From NCBI GenBank assembly GCA_017403825.1, contig JAFRDO010000027.1, forward strand, positions 62,001 through 126,000: a stretch of DNA of 64,000 bases, in the 5' to 3' direction. The stretch comes from Kiritimatiellia bacterium. GTDB taxonomy: Bacteria; Verrucomicrobiota; Kiritimatiellia; RFP12; UBA1067. A program made the translations under genes and the position numbers. Below, piece by piece: positions 36,850 through 44,896 of the stretch. The stretch's first letter is position 1. Every line of letters begins with the position of its first letter. Under the pieces are notes generated by a model. It had not been told where the DNA came from. It saw nothing but the letters and a program-made list of their open reading frames with translations, and searched no databases.

Positions 36850-38484
36850 CTACACTTTGTATTTCGCAATCAGCCGCCGGATCGTTGCAAGCTCAGGCTC
36901 CTTGACTCCTGCCCTGTCAATGACGCTTTGCGCAAGAGGCGAGAGAATCGGCATGTCATATTTGTTTATCGCACCCTTCTTGTACAGGTCGCAAAGCGTA
37001 GCCAAATCAGGATGGTCGCATATTCGCGGCGAGAAGTCGAACTCCGCCTGCTCCATCCCACTGAGTTGAATTTCGCCGCTGCCGGTCTTCAGGCGACGAA
37101 GATAGTACTGCATCGCCTCGTCGTACCAGCGATCTTCGCTCGTGTTCATGCCGTAGCAATTCTCCAACGCCGAATAGAACTTAACGACCGCCTCGTCAAC
37201 GATCAGATCTTCCGGCATGAGCCGTCGGTCGATACGCAACCCCGCAAGCGTCCGGCATCGCGACAGCGCCGTGTAAAGCTGACCGTGGTCAAAGCATCCG
37301 CGCCCTAGCCGCAGGGAAACGCAATCCAAGCTCAGCCCTTGCGACTTGTGGATCGTTATCGCATATGCGAGACGCAACGGGACCTGCACAAACGACCCAA
37401 TCGCCACCTGCCGCATCACCTGCGACTTCGCCTTCGGATCGTCCACATATCCGTAGACGCATTTCTCCCATGTGTGCGGAACAATCGTCACCGTCTTCCC
37501 GTTGTCAAGGCGAACACCGACCTCGTCTTCTTCATCCGCCCCAAGACCGACAACTGTCCCCATGTCTCCGTTGACACATTCCAGCACGCCTTCGTTTCGC
37601 TGATTGCAGAGCACCATAACACGCGCACCAACGGCAAGGTCAAGACTTGGTTCGACGGGGAACTCCGCTTCCGGGAACTTGCCGGATACACGCGCGACGA
37701 AAGAGCGTGACGCCCCCTTTACCGACTTCCTTGCCGCATCGTTTACGGCCTTCGCCTCGCGATTCGTCGTGCAGAGGCAGACCGGCGGCGAGCTAAAGGA
37801 CTTCTCTCCGACGCAGTGATTGTTCAGCACCTTTGCCGCCGCCTCGAAATTGCCATGCCGAAGATTGCCCAGCACGTTTCTGAACAATGCATCGCCGCTC
37901 TGGCGGTGTGTCGTGCGCAGAAAAACAGTCCTGAACATTGCCGCGTTCCAAAGGTCGGTCTGGAATGCAAAAGGCCCGCCCAGCCGCTCATCGATAAACT
38001 TCCACTCCTCAGCGCTTCCCGTCACCGGTGGAAGCTGCATGAAGTCCCCGACAAGGATCATCTGGCGCCCGCCAAACGGACGGCTCCGGTTCTCGCCGGA
38101 CGCAATCTCCCGAAGCCGGGCGTCCATTGCGCAGAAGAGATCGCTTCGCACCATTGATATTTCGTCGACAATGATAGTCTTTGCAGCCCGCAAGACACGA
38201 CAGCGATTCCCGTCCGACAAAGGCTCAAGCGCCAGCGGATCCAAAAGCCCGGGACGCAGCAGCAACTGGCTGTGGATCGTCGTGCCGCCCGCGTTGAGCG
38301 CCGCGATTCCTGTCGGCGCCAGCACGATGCACTCACGGCCGCAGCGGCAAATGAACTCGCGCACAAGAGTCGACTTCCCCGTTCCGGCTTCGCCGGTCAG
38401 GAACACGTTCACGCCCGACATCATCAGCTTGAGCGCCGACTCCTGCTCGCCATTCAACGATATGTCTTCCCCCTCGCCTACCAT
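36850..38484 (-). CDS. PIF1-like SF1 DNA helicase
   Basis: This is a ~545-residue SF1B helicase: Walker A LTGEAGTGKST near 30, PTGIAALNAGG (Ia), Walker B IIVDEISMV, GDFMQLPPV (III), and motif VI region ITIHKSQGLSLDCV with LYTALSRCR. PIF1/RecD2-type enzymes unwind 5'-3' and handle forks and G-quadruplexes. The C-terminal ~100 residues are not helicase-like and contain the unassigned segment PRICDHPDLATLCDLYKKG. The ATG at 38484 falls at the predicted +1 of the sigma-54 promoter, so the message may be leaderless; alternatively a TTG eight codons in follows a GAGGGGG Shine-Dalgarno. Confidence 0.88.
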   Translation of the reverse strand: MVGEGEDISLNGEQESALKLMMSGVNVFLTGEAGTGKSTLVREFICRCGRECIVLAPTGIAALNAGGTTIHSQLLLRPGLLDPLALEPLSDGNRCRVLRAAKTIIVDEISMVRSDLFCAMDARLREIASGENRSRPFGGRQMILVGDFMQLPPVTGSAEEWKFIDERLGGPFAFQTDLWNAAMFRTVFLRTTHRQSGDALFRNVLGNLRHGNFEAAAKVLNNHCVGEKSFSSPPVCLCTTNREAKAVNDAARKSVKGASRSFVARVSGKFPEAEFPVEPSLDLAVGARVMVLCNQRNEGVLECVNGDMGTVVGLGADEEDEVGVRLDNGKTVTIVPHTWEKCVYGYVDDPKAKSQVMRQVAIGSFVQVPLRLAYAITIHKSQGLSLDCVSLRLGRGCFDHGQLYTALSRCRTLAGLRIDRRLMPEDLIVDEAVVKFYSALENCYGMNTSEDRWYDEAMQYYLRRLKTGSGEIQLSGMEQAEFDFSPRICDHPDLATLCDLYKKGAINKYDMPILSPLAQSVIDRAGVKEPELATIRRLIAKYKV

Positions 38485-38495
38485 GCCAACCAATT

Positions 38496-38590
38496 AGCAA
38501 TCTTCGTGCCAAGAACGAAAAGGCCAGAAAGCACCTGGTTTCCCAACCTCTCGCCATTCAGAATTTTATCAGCCGGTCAGAATGTGAGCA
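38496..38590 (-). promoter_or_regulatory. Sigma-54 promoter with conserved upstream enhancer, copy B
   Basis: TGGCACG-AAGA-TTGCT on the minus strand (38496-38511) is a perfect -24/-12 match. Upstream are an imperfect inverted repeat (GGGAAACC...GCTTTC, about 38527-38545) and the conserved block TTCTGACCGGCTGATAAAAT (near 38562-38581). It drives the PIF1-like helicase. Confidence 0.8.
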
Positions 38591-38657
38591 ATTACGCCAT
38601 AAGATCGGCGCGGCGATCTCGCCAGACGCTCAGATGCCACATCTCGCCCATAACGCC

Positions 38658-39854
38658 CTATTTCAAGAAGCATCCAGCCATGTCTTCCTGCTCGCGGCGA
38701 GGAATGCCGAGACGCACGGCGACATCGCGCCACTTGGCCACGGCGGAACGGATGCGAGAGAGGATGGCTTCGGCTTCCTCCTTGTCGAGCCGAAAGTATT
38801 CGGCTGCGTCAAGAAGCGTGTCGACGGACTCGATGGGTACGCCGTCGTCAAGGTCGAGCGAAAGCGACTGCGGACGCTTCACGTTGGCGTTGAGGTCGTA
38901 TGCCGGCGAAAGCAGCCATCTGCCATTCTCGGCCAGAAAACCATGATTGCGCAAATGGTCGTCCGTGTTCGACACGAGTAGAGAAAACACCATGCGCCGC
39001 CAAAGCTCATGCAGATCGTCATCCGGTTTCGCGCCATGCTGCATGAGAAACCCGGCGATGTCAAGATAGGTGCCGTTGTCCGCCTCCTGCATATCCTCGC
39101 AGCCGAGCATTGCCATCGCGGAGGTAAAGGGAATGCGCCGCGTTCCGTTGCGGTCGAAGCGGCGGCAGAGGAACGTGGTGCCGGTCTTAGAGAACTTCTG
39201 CGCCTGCGCCTCCGGGACATTGAGCCCTGCGTCTGCGGCGAGCAGATGGACAAGATACTCCCATGCGCCCGTGTCGATGTCGTCATCCTTGGAGGGGAAC
39301 TTGGCGATCCAGAGGCTCCCGTCGGGCGCGGTCACGCTTGCCTTGGGGCGGGCGCCGCCGAGGGAGGTGCCGGGACGCAAAAGGACGGAAAGAGCCGCCT
39401 CGTCGGAATCGTCTGCCTCGAATCGGCGTGATGAGTCCTCAAGCGTCCGCAAGGTCGTCCATGGCGGCGCTGGATTCTCCCCATCTGCGTTCACGAAGGT
39501 TTCAGAACCTTCGAGCCGGAAGCGAAGCGCACCGATGCGCGTAAGGTCGAACACGCCAAGGAGATAGTCGCTCTCGCGAAGGTTGCCGCGCTTCTCGCGG
39601 CGGCGGATGATTTTGCGGCCCCACGAATCTGGGGCGGCATCCTGGAAAATGCCGAAGCCGTAGGAAAGCGTCGGATACTGCTTGCCGCGAAAGAGCCCTA
39701 TGTCTGGTCCGAGAAATGACAGGGTGGGATCCAGAACATATTCGCCGTCAAGCTCAAACGACGACATCTCCTTGCCGCGAAGCTCGTCGAATTCAAGCGT
39801 TCCGAGGCGGCGATTTGATCCTCCCTCGGCAACATAGACTTCAATGCGCTTCAT
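38658..39854 (-). CDS. hipA: HipA-family serine/threonine kinase toxin
   Basis: The 398-residue protein has the HipA layout: an N-terminal domain (LSFLGPDIGLFRGKQYPTLSYGF, FQDAAPDSWG) and a kinase domain with a glycine-rich region, the KFPS lysine strand, catalytic loop NTDDHLRNHGFL and metal-binding SPAYDLNA. HipA phosphorylates a tRNA synthetase and causes dormancy, and HipB neutralises it. All catalytic residues appear present. The start overlaps the antitoxin stop by four bases. It sits in the same accessory region as the PLD/DUF262 genes. Confidence 0.9.
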   Translation of the reverse strand: MKRIEVYVAEGGSNRRLGTLEFDELRGKEMSSFELDGEYVLDPTLSFLGPDIGLFRGKQYPTLSYGFGIFQDAAPDSWGRKIIRRREKRGNLRESDYLLGVFDLTRIGALRFRLEGSETFVNADGENPAPPWTTLRTLEDSSRRFEADDSDEAALSVLLRPGTSLGGARPKASVTAPDGSLWIAKFPSKDDDIDTGAWEYLVHLLAADAGLNVPEAQAQKFSKTGTTFLCRRFDRNGTRRIPFTSAMAMLGCEDMQEADNGTYLDIAGFLMQHGAKPDDDLHELWRRMVFSLLVSNTDDHLRNHGFLAENGRWLLSPAYDLNANVKRPQSLSLDLDDGVPIESVDTLLDAAEYFRLDKEEAEAILSRIRSAVAKWRDVAVRLGIPRREQEDMAGCFLK

Positions 39855-40153
39855 GAATGAACCCTCTTGGGGAGCTGCAAGTCCTGCAGTTCGCGTCCGA
39901 GAACGTCGTCGGACGCGACTTTCTCGATGTCCGTGTGCATGTTGAGACAGAAAAGGACAGACATGTACCCAGCCATCGACACAGACGGCTTGCCCTGCTC
40001 AATTGCTGTCAACGTGGCATGACTCACGTCTGCCCGCTCACACATCATGGCGGCGGAGATACGTCTGCGAATGCGGGCAAGCTTCAGATTCTGCCCCAGA
40101 ATCTGAAGAGACTTAGCCGCCTTTGGCAGCAGTATTGTCTTTTTAGGCCTCAT
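39851..40153 (-). CDS. hipB: HipB-like HTH antitoxin
   Basis: The ATG at 40153 (MRPKKTILLPKAAKSL) has GGAG nine bases upstream; a TTG at 40174 is the alternative. The 100-residue protein has a Cro/C1-type helix-turn-helix (LARIRRRISAAMMCERADVS to LTAIEQGKPSVSMAGYMSVL). It lies directly before hipA with ATGA overlap, the standard arrangement of an autoregulated antitoxin-toxin pair. A palindrome in its promoter region resembles a HipB operator. Confidence 0.88.
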   Translation of the reverse strand: MRPKKTILLPKAAKSLQILGQNLKLARIRRRISAAMMCERADVSHATLTAIEQGKPSVSMAGYMSVLFCLNMHTDIEKVASDDVLGRELQDLQLPKRVHS

Positions 40154-40197
40154 ATGTTGCTTCTCCAACTTCAAATTACGTCTTATATTTTAGCATT

Positions 40198-40209
40198 TAT
40201 CCACGGATA
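40198..40209. promoter_or_regulatory. Candidate HipB operator TATCC-N2-GGATA
   Basis: The palindrome TATCCACGGATA lies between a TTGCTA and a TAAAAT hexamer (17-base spacing, minus strand) 45 bases upstream of hipB. Its arms equal those of the E. coli HipB operator (TATCC-N8-GGATA) but the centre is two, not eight, bases. Confidence 0.35.
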
Positions 40210-40242
40210 TAGCAACTACATGAGATAAATTATAAATCGCAT

Positions 40243-40359
40243 CACACCACAGGATCAGTGCAATGTTCTCGCCGCCCGCTCGGCCTCTTGCGACCTTGCT
40301 ACGCAAGGCTCCTCGCTACGCTCGTCGGGCAACCCGACGCCTATGGCGCGGGCGAATTT
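40243..40359. repeat. 117-bp dispersed palindromic repeat, copy 1
   Basis: Matches 58606-58722 without gaps at all but about seven of 117 positions. It contains hairpins CCTTGC-TAC-GCAAGG and CGTCGGG-CAA-CCCGACG. It lies 3' of the PLD gene and supplies its stop codon (TAG at 40341-40343). Confidence 0.8.
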
Positions 40360-40874
40360 TCGCGGCAGAAATCTCCCCGCCAGACGGAATCGAACTGCTC
40401 GACGAGTGGATCGACGAGCGCTGGATCGTCGGTGAGAACGCCGTTCTCAAAGTTGCGCTTGCGCTCGGACTTTGCCCCCATCCCTGCGCCAGTGAGGTTC
40501 GCGCTGCCGAAGTACGCCTTCTCGCCATCCACGATGATGCACTTGAAATGAACGCGCGGGCAAAGCACTCGCTCCATCGCCGTCCAAAGCGTCGGATAGC
40601 GGTCAAAGTCGTCCCGCCAGTTCGGTCCTGGGTCTTTTGCATGGATAAGCCGCACCTCGATCCCGCGCTTCACCAATCCGTCCAGCACCTCCAAGAACGG
40701 CACCATATCCCGCCCGCCAGCCTTGACCTCCATAGCGCGTGAAACGCGCGACGGAGGTTCGACGTACATATCCTTGATATCCGCGGTAGCAATCCATAAC
40801 CTTTCCTTCACCTGCGGCACAATCCCGCAGATGACAGACTCGTAGATGGAGCGATTGGAAAGAAAGGTGGTCAT
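40341..40874 (-). CDS. Phospholipase D-like nuclease domain protein
   Basis: The 177-residue soluble protein has one HKD motif, VHFKCIIVDGEKAYFGSANL, the active site of the PLD superfamily. A single motif implies a homodimer, as in Nuc and restriction enzyme BfiI. It has no signal peptide. The C-terminus (FDSVWRGDFCRENSPAP) runs into the 117-bp repeat, which provides the stop, so the native end may be altered. It lies 25 bp after the DUF262 gene, consistent with a nuclease partner in a defence operon. Confidence 0.75.
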   Translation of the reverse strand: MTTFLSNRSIYESVICGIVPQVKERLWIATADIKDMYVEPPSRVSRAMEVKAGGRDMVPFLEVLDGLVKRGIEVRLIHAKDPGPNWRDDFDRYPTLWTAMERVLCPRVHFKCIIVDGEKAYFGSANLTGAGMGAKSERKRNFENGVLTDDPALVDPLVEQFDSVWRGDFCRENSPAP

Positions 40875-40899
40875 TTATAAGTACAAAAAAATCCTATGT

Positions 40900-43386
40900 C
40901 TACTGCTCGTCTTGCACCTCAACAATGTCCATGTTATTTGGCAAAGCCAAACCCTTGATTACAAAGTCGCGCCAGTGTGAATAAATCAATTCTAACCGAT
41001 GCGAGGTAATATCAAAAAAGAGTTGTGCCAGAGTGTTGTCTCTTACAAACCAACTTTTTATCTGAGATACTCGTTTGTCAAACAGAAGTTCCTCTGCATG
41101 TTCTAAATACTCGTCCCATTCTTCCTGACTGTTCTTGCTTCTGTTGATCGAAAAAGGGATAGCCGCATAATTGCCTATGGTCCAAGTCCAGTATTTGCAG
41201 TTCTGACGGAAGTCACCGACCTTTTTGTTGCTGGTCCATATCTGTGGAACGATATGATCATAGTCCCACGGCTTGTTATGCCCTGCATTCAGGTCGATCC
41301 GAGAAGGGTCATACTTGAAGTTTTTATTGAAATACTCACGCTCTGCGAAAATGAGTAATTCCTTATTGTCCTTTACTCGCAAATAAAAATCTGCATGTAA
41401 AGGCTTGCTCCAGAGAGGTGACAGATCCCCCTTTTCATCAACACCTAATTTGAGCTCAACAAGAGGACAGAGCTTCGCACCTACCATGTTGCCAACAGTC
41501 TTACGCAAGCATACTTCTACTTCCGAGAAGTCATTGCTTTGTAGTTGCTCGTAGATGCCGTCAACAATAACCTTCTTTGGCCCCATGCTCATCCAATGAA
41601 CATAAGTTGCCAAAGCACATATAACCTCGTGAGAGACGAGACTAAGCACTTTGTGGTAGGCAAGAACCATGAGGAACAGATAGACCTCTGGCGATCCCGA
41701 TATAATTGACGTCCTCAGAAAAGGTGGTAGTCCACTAACGTCGGTGCTGCCATTCCTGTATACACCAAGTGCGCTTTCAATGTCATTGATAATTTGTTCC
41801 AGGCGACCAGCATATAACTCGTCCAAAATGATAGTTCTTGCATGGCAGTCAACACTGTCGAGGTCTTTCCCGAGGCCGAGCTTTCGAATGCGTGAAATTG
41901 TCGGCACATCAGCCAGTTTTACGAACGTGCCTTCCTTTTTTGCTTTCTCTGTAGCAATACTCAAAGCGAGACGGAATGCAAAGATGGCAAGGTTGGCTCC
42001 GGGCATTATTGTCCGAGCTATGCGGTCATTCTCCTCCTTAAGACCACCCCAATATGCTTTTATTGCTGAATATCTCAAGTCATAAGGAGATATTTTTGTG
42101 CCCAAAGTGTTTAGACGGGTAAATAGACTCTCAAGATTAGTTCCCTCTTCCTCTCTCGTTTCACCATCTTCAGTTTCAATAGTTTGTTGTGGTAAGATAT
42201 TCGCGAAAATGCGGTACTTAGGCAACTCACTAAGCGCAGAATGCCATTTCTTGATCTCATCATCAATTATACCGATCATTGAAGCGGGATACTTGGCTGA
42301 TAAGTTTTCCTTCGACTGAAGCCACTCGTGAATTTTGTCTCTAAATAGTTTGTAGTCGTAACCATGAAAATCGAAGAAATGGAGAATGGCAGACAGAGGA
42401 ATTGGGCAACCCGCCTGAACGGGCCATGTTTTCATAAGGTCTAGTTCCGAGACATCAATGCTCTTGACTTCGCCGAAACTCCTCTGCGTGAATTTCCGAA
42501 TTGCCTCGCGTATTTCCGAAACCGGAAGGATATCGCAATTATCATTATTTTTGTATCCCCAAGGATGCGATTTCGTTGTTACCTTTACCATAAAGCGCCG
42601 CGTAGTGGGCATATTTGGCATCAAATCAACCCACAGCCTGGTTTGCATCGACGATTTAGCTTTTTCTGCCGATTCAGTTGTTTCAAACGCCAAGGTAATC
42701 GCATTGGCACGCTGTTGCCCATCAAGAAGAAAATACTCGGCATCTTCATGCGTACTAGAAGTACGTTGCTGAGATGTCTTGTCTGCATCCGAAAAGACAA
42801 ATGCACCAATGGGAAATCCACGCAGAATGGAATCCCAAAGAAGTTCAACTTGATTCGGATTCCAGACCAGTCCACGTTGTAGCGAAGGAATGGCGACCCG
42901 CCCATTTATTCTCCAATTGGAAATCTCCTTGATTGTAAAAGAACGCTGTTTTTCGGCGTTGAAGAGCACTCTGTCAATGCTCCGAATAAACTTATTATCT
43001 GCGACATTCCCTTCGTGCAATTGGAATAGTGATCCAGGATTCTTTCTTGCATATCCTGTCATACCAACGCTAAACTCAACAACACTACAATCGCGAAGAT
43101 CTACAAATGTCCTAATATCTCGGCACATGGTGTAGTGTTCGCCGTTCTCATCGCCATACTTAGCTATTCCATCCACAATGCCAGCAAAGAAAACCGTCCA
43201 CTTCCAACACTTCCTTCTCGCAACAATTACGCAATCGCCCGGTTGTATCTTGTTGGCAAAATCCCATCCATGCTTCTTATCTTTGTCCCATCCCATACAT
43301 ACAACATGGCTACGGCACATGAAATCAATATGAGACTTGATTTCACCATCGTTCCATACATTGGGGGAAATAACGTAATAGTTCAT
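40900..43386 (-). CDS. DUF262/HNH (GmrSD-type) restriction-like protein
   Basis: The 828-residue protein has an N-terminal ~115-residue domain (MNYYVISPNVWNDGEIKSHI, DFANKIQPGDCVIVARRKCW) suggesting an EVE/PUA-like ligand-reading fold. Next is a DUF262 domain with IPSLQRGLVWNPNQVELLWD and the signature LLDGQQRANAI near 230. The C-terminus has a DUF1524/HNH-like nuclease motif, WDYDHIVPQIW with IGNYAAIPFSINRSK. GmrS/GmrD-type enzymes use DUF262 and DUF1524 to cut modified phage DNA. An N-terminal reader domain would suit modified-base recognition. AAAGGTG precedes the ATG. Anti-phage role is inferred from architecture and from the macrodomain and PLD neighbours. Confidence 0.78.
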   Translation of the reverse strand: MNYYVISPNVWNDGEIKSHIDFMCRSHVVCMGWDKDKKHGWDFANKIQPGDCVIVARRKCWKWTVFFAGIVDGIAKYGDENGEHYTMCRDIRTFVDLRDCSVVEFSVGMTGYARKNPGSLFQLHEGNVADNKFIRSIDRVLFNAEKQRSFTIKEISNWRINGRVAIPSLQRGLVWNPNQVELLWDSILRGFPIGAFVFSDADKTSQQRTSSTHEDAEYFLLDGQQRANAITLAFETTESAEKAKSSMQTRLWVDLMPNMPTTRRFMVKVTTKSHPWGYKNNDNCDILPVSEIREAIRKFTQRSFGEVKSIDVSELDLMKTWPVQAGCPIPLSAILHFFDFHGYDYKLFRDKIHEWLQSKENLSAKYPASMIGIIDDEIKKWHSALSELPKYRIFANILPQQTIETEDGETREEEGTNLESLFTRLNTLGTKISPYDLRYSAIKAYWGGLKEENDRIARTIMPGANLAIFAFRLALSIATEKAKKEGTFVKLADVPTISRIRKLGLGKDLDSVDCHARTIILDELYAGRLEQIINDIESALGVYRNGSTDVSGLPPFLRTSIISGSPEVYLFLMVLAYHKVLSLVSHEVICALATYVHWMSMGPKKVIVDGIYEQLQSNDFSEVEVCLRKTVGNMVGAKLCPLVELKLGVDEKGDLSPLWSKPLHADFYLRVKDNKELLIFAEREYFNKNFKYDPSRIDLNAGHNKPWDYDHIVPQIWTSNKKVGDFRQNCKYWTWTIGNYAAIPFSINRSKNSQEEWDEYLEHAEELLFDKRVSQIKSWFVRDNTLAQLFFDITSHRLELIYSHWRDFVIKGLALPNNMDIVEVQDEQ

Positions 43387-43432
43387 TTGAAGTCACCTTT
43401 CTGGTTTTGTTTGTCACAATGGGAAACGTGGA

Positions 43433-43723
43433 TTACACTTCCTCGCCATCTCTCTTGCGGAGGTAGTATTCAAATCCGATGTCGTCTTCACACGGCACGA
43501 ACTCGCCATCGACGATGGCGCAGAGTTGTCCACCGTGAAGTTCATAGTCGAAGCTCTTTGACAACTCGCCCTCACGGCCGTCAAGTGCCTCGTCCTGATC
43601 CTCGTCTTCAAGAATCAAGAAATTGGCGGATATCGCATCTCGACCAATCTCAATCCGCTCGCCTTCTTCATAATCGTTGAAGTCCCAATCGTCGGCATAC
43701 ATGCATCCTATACGCACTAGCAT
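43433..43723 (-). CDS. Small acidic hypothetical protein
   Basis: The 96-residue protein has an excellent AAAGGAG eight bases before the ATG. It is strongly acidic (YADDWDFNDYEEGE, LILEDEDQDEALDGREGE) with no signal or membrane segment. It lies between the macrodomain and DUF262 genes with gaps of 26 and 46 bp, so it is likely part of their operon. Acidic small proteins in such positions can be DNA mimics or inhibitors; nothing in the sequence proves this. No family recognised. Confidence 0.6.
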   Translation of the reverse strand: MLVRIGCMYADDWDFNDYEEGERIEIGRDAISANFLILEDEDQDEALDGREGELSKSFDYELHGGQLCAIVDGEFVPCEDDIGFEYYLRKRDGEEV

Positions 43724-43749
43724 TCTTGATTCTCCTTTCGTTAGAACGT

Positions 43750-44316
43750 TTATGCACTCTTGCCGATAAGATTCTCATACACCCGCTTGTCGCGCTCCAA
43801 GAAGCAACAGAAGATGATTTCCATAAGCGGCCGCGACGGAGCACGGCCCTCCCCCTCTGCGTCCTCTGCACTCTCTGCGGGAGACAAAAACGCTTGCACC
43901 TCACTTACCGCGATTGCGGCAGCTTCCTCTTTCGGGTAGCCGTAGATACCCGTGGAGATGCAGGGGAAGGCGATGGAATGGCAGCCGTTCTCTGCGGCAA
44001 GCGCAAGCGAGTTGCGATAGCAGGCGGCGAGCTTCTCCGGCTCCCCATGCTGACCGTCGCGATAGACCGGGCCGACGGTGTGAATGACAAACTTCGCGGG
44101 CAGCCTGAAGCCAGGCGTGATACGCGCCTCGCCAGTCGGACAGCGAACACCGGGCCTCACTTCGGGCATCGTTAGGCATGCCTCGTAAAGCTCGTGCCCC
44201 GCCGCGCGATGGATCGCTCCATCCACTCCGCCGCCTCCCAGCATCACCTGGTTCGCCGCGTTGACGATTGCATCCACCGCCAGCGTCGTTATATCGCCTT
44301 GGATTATCTTGATCAT
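43750..44316 (-). CDS. Macrodomain ADP-ribosyl/O-acetyl-ADP-ribose hydrolase
   Basis: A YmdB-type macrodomain: [56 protein letters not shown], and [12 protein letters not shown] for the phosphate loop. The ATG follows AGGAGAACAGTT. Near residue 145 a stretch [12 protein letters not shown] replaces the usual short loop before MEIIFCCFL. That stretch is encoded by a copy of the dispersed CTCTGCG repeat, in frame, and probably lies outside the active site. It heads the probable operon with the acidic protein, DUF262/HNH and PLD genes. ADP-ribose removal could protect against, or regulate, an ADP-ribosylating partner. Confidence 0.88.
   Translation of the reverse strand: MIKIIQGDITTLAVDAIVNAANQVMLGGGGVDGAIHRAAGHELYEACLTMPEVRPGVRCPTGEARITPGFRLPAKFVIHTVGPVYRDGQHGEPEKLAACYRNSLALAAENGCHSIAFPCISTGIYGYPKEEAAAIAVSEVQAFLSPAESAEDAEGEGRAPSRPLMEIIFCCFLERDKRVYENLIGKSA
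43854..43891 (+). repeat. Short dispersed CTCTGCG repeat, copy 2 (inside macrodomain gene)
   Basis: Same family as 33841-33870. It lies in frame within the macrodomain coding sequence and encodes about 12 residues (minus strand: [11 protein letters not shown]). Confidence 0.75.
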
Positions 44317-44334
44317 AACTGTTCTCCTGTGTTT

Positions 44335-44453
44335 CCTCCCGCAGAGAGCGCAGAGGTTGAGAGTGGGGTGCGTGTGCCGTCATCCTCCCGCAGAGAGCGC
44401 AGAGGATGGGGGTGGGGTGCGTGTGCCGCTTCCTCCCGCAGAGAGCGCAGAGG
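44335..44453 (-). repeat. Triple tandem CTCTGCG repeat cluster, inverted
   Basis: Three identical 22-base units (CCTCCCGCAGAGAGCGCAGA + GG) begin at 44335, 44384 and 44432, period 48-49. The sequences between them are nearly identical, so this is a tandem duplication. Orientation is opposite to the copies at 33841, 43854 and 44864. It encodes the C-terminal tail of the GxxExxY protein. Confidence 0.8.
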
Positions 44454-44859
44454 ACACAGAGGGTGGGGCGGATTGAGGCTTGTAGTTGTTGACGACTCGG
44501 ATAATACCCTCTTTCATGGTGTTCATGCCAAAGTTGAGCAGTAGTCCGACTTCAAGTTTTGAAAGGACCAGATAAGTCCTAAGTTGTTTGGGAAACACTG
44601 GGGCCATCTGTGCAGTTGACTTCAACTCTAGTATAACACATCCTTCGACAAGCATATCTACACGATAAGCATCTGGGAAGGTTCGCCCAGCATATGTCAG
44701 AGACAATGACTTTTGACACTCTACACACAACCCTCGAGATTCCAGCTCTGACATCAGAATCTTTTCATACACTGATTCCAACAACCCAGGGCCAAATTCC
44801 CGATGTATCTTTATTGCCGCATCCACGACAATCCCGGTAATCTCTTTCAAATCTTTCAT
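44380..44859 (-). CDS. GxxExxY protein with repeat-derived tail
   Basis: The start at 44859 (MKDLKEITGIVVDAAIKIHR) is preceded by GAGAGAGG, which is itself part of repeat copy 44864-44894. The protein has the family signature GPGLLESVYE (GxxExxY), followed by DMLVEGCVILELKS with the ExK pattern of PD-(D/E)XK-like folds. Family proteins are ~125-130 residues; this one continues another ~30 residues (SVSSALSAGGSGTR..., SSALSAGG) encoded by the triple repeat. The gene is framed by repeats in inverted orientation, which suggests it moves, or was placed, as a small cassette between FtsK and the macrodomain gene. Biochemical role unknown. Confidence 0.8.
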   Translation of the reverse strand: MKDLKEITGIVVDAAIKIHREFGPGLLESVYEKILMSELESRGLCVECQKSLSLTYAGRTFPDAYRVDMLVEGCVILELKSTAQMAPVFPKQLRTYLVLSKLEVGLLLNFGMNTMKEGIIRVVNNYKPQSAPPSVSSALSAGGSGTRTPPPSSALSAGG

Positions 44860-44863
44860 CGCG

Positions 44864-44894
44864 CCTCTCTCTGCGTCCTCTGCGGGAGATAAAA
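44864..44894 (+). repeat. Short dispersed CTCTGCG repeat, copy 4
   Basis: Lies between the ftsK stop codon and the GxxExxY start. On the minus strand it ends in GAGAGAGGCGCG directly before the ATG, so it provides a Shine-Dalgarno-like sequence. Confidence 0.75.
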
Positions 44895-44896
44895 TG

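Noticed and set aside
36698..38600. The 95-bp intergenic matches as an insertion-type repeat family
   Set aside because: The most conserved parts are a sigma-54 promoter and its upstream sites, always placed before a gene start; regulatory conservation explains them better than mobility.
44335..44453. Possible short CRISPR array (three 22-base repeats with ~26-base gaps)
   Set aside because: The intervening sequences are nearly identical to each other and the repeat unit also occurs singly inside genes, so this is a tandem duplication of a dispersed repeat.
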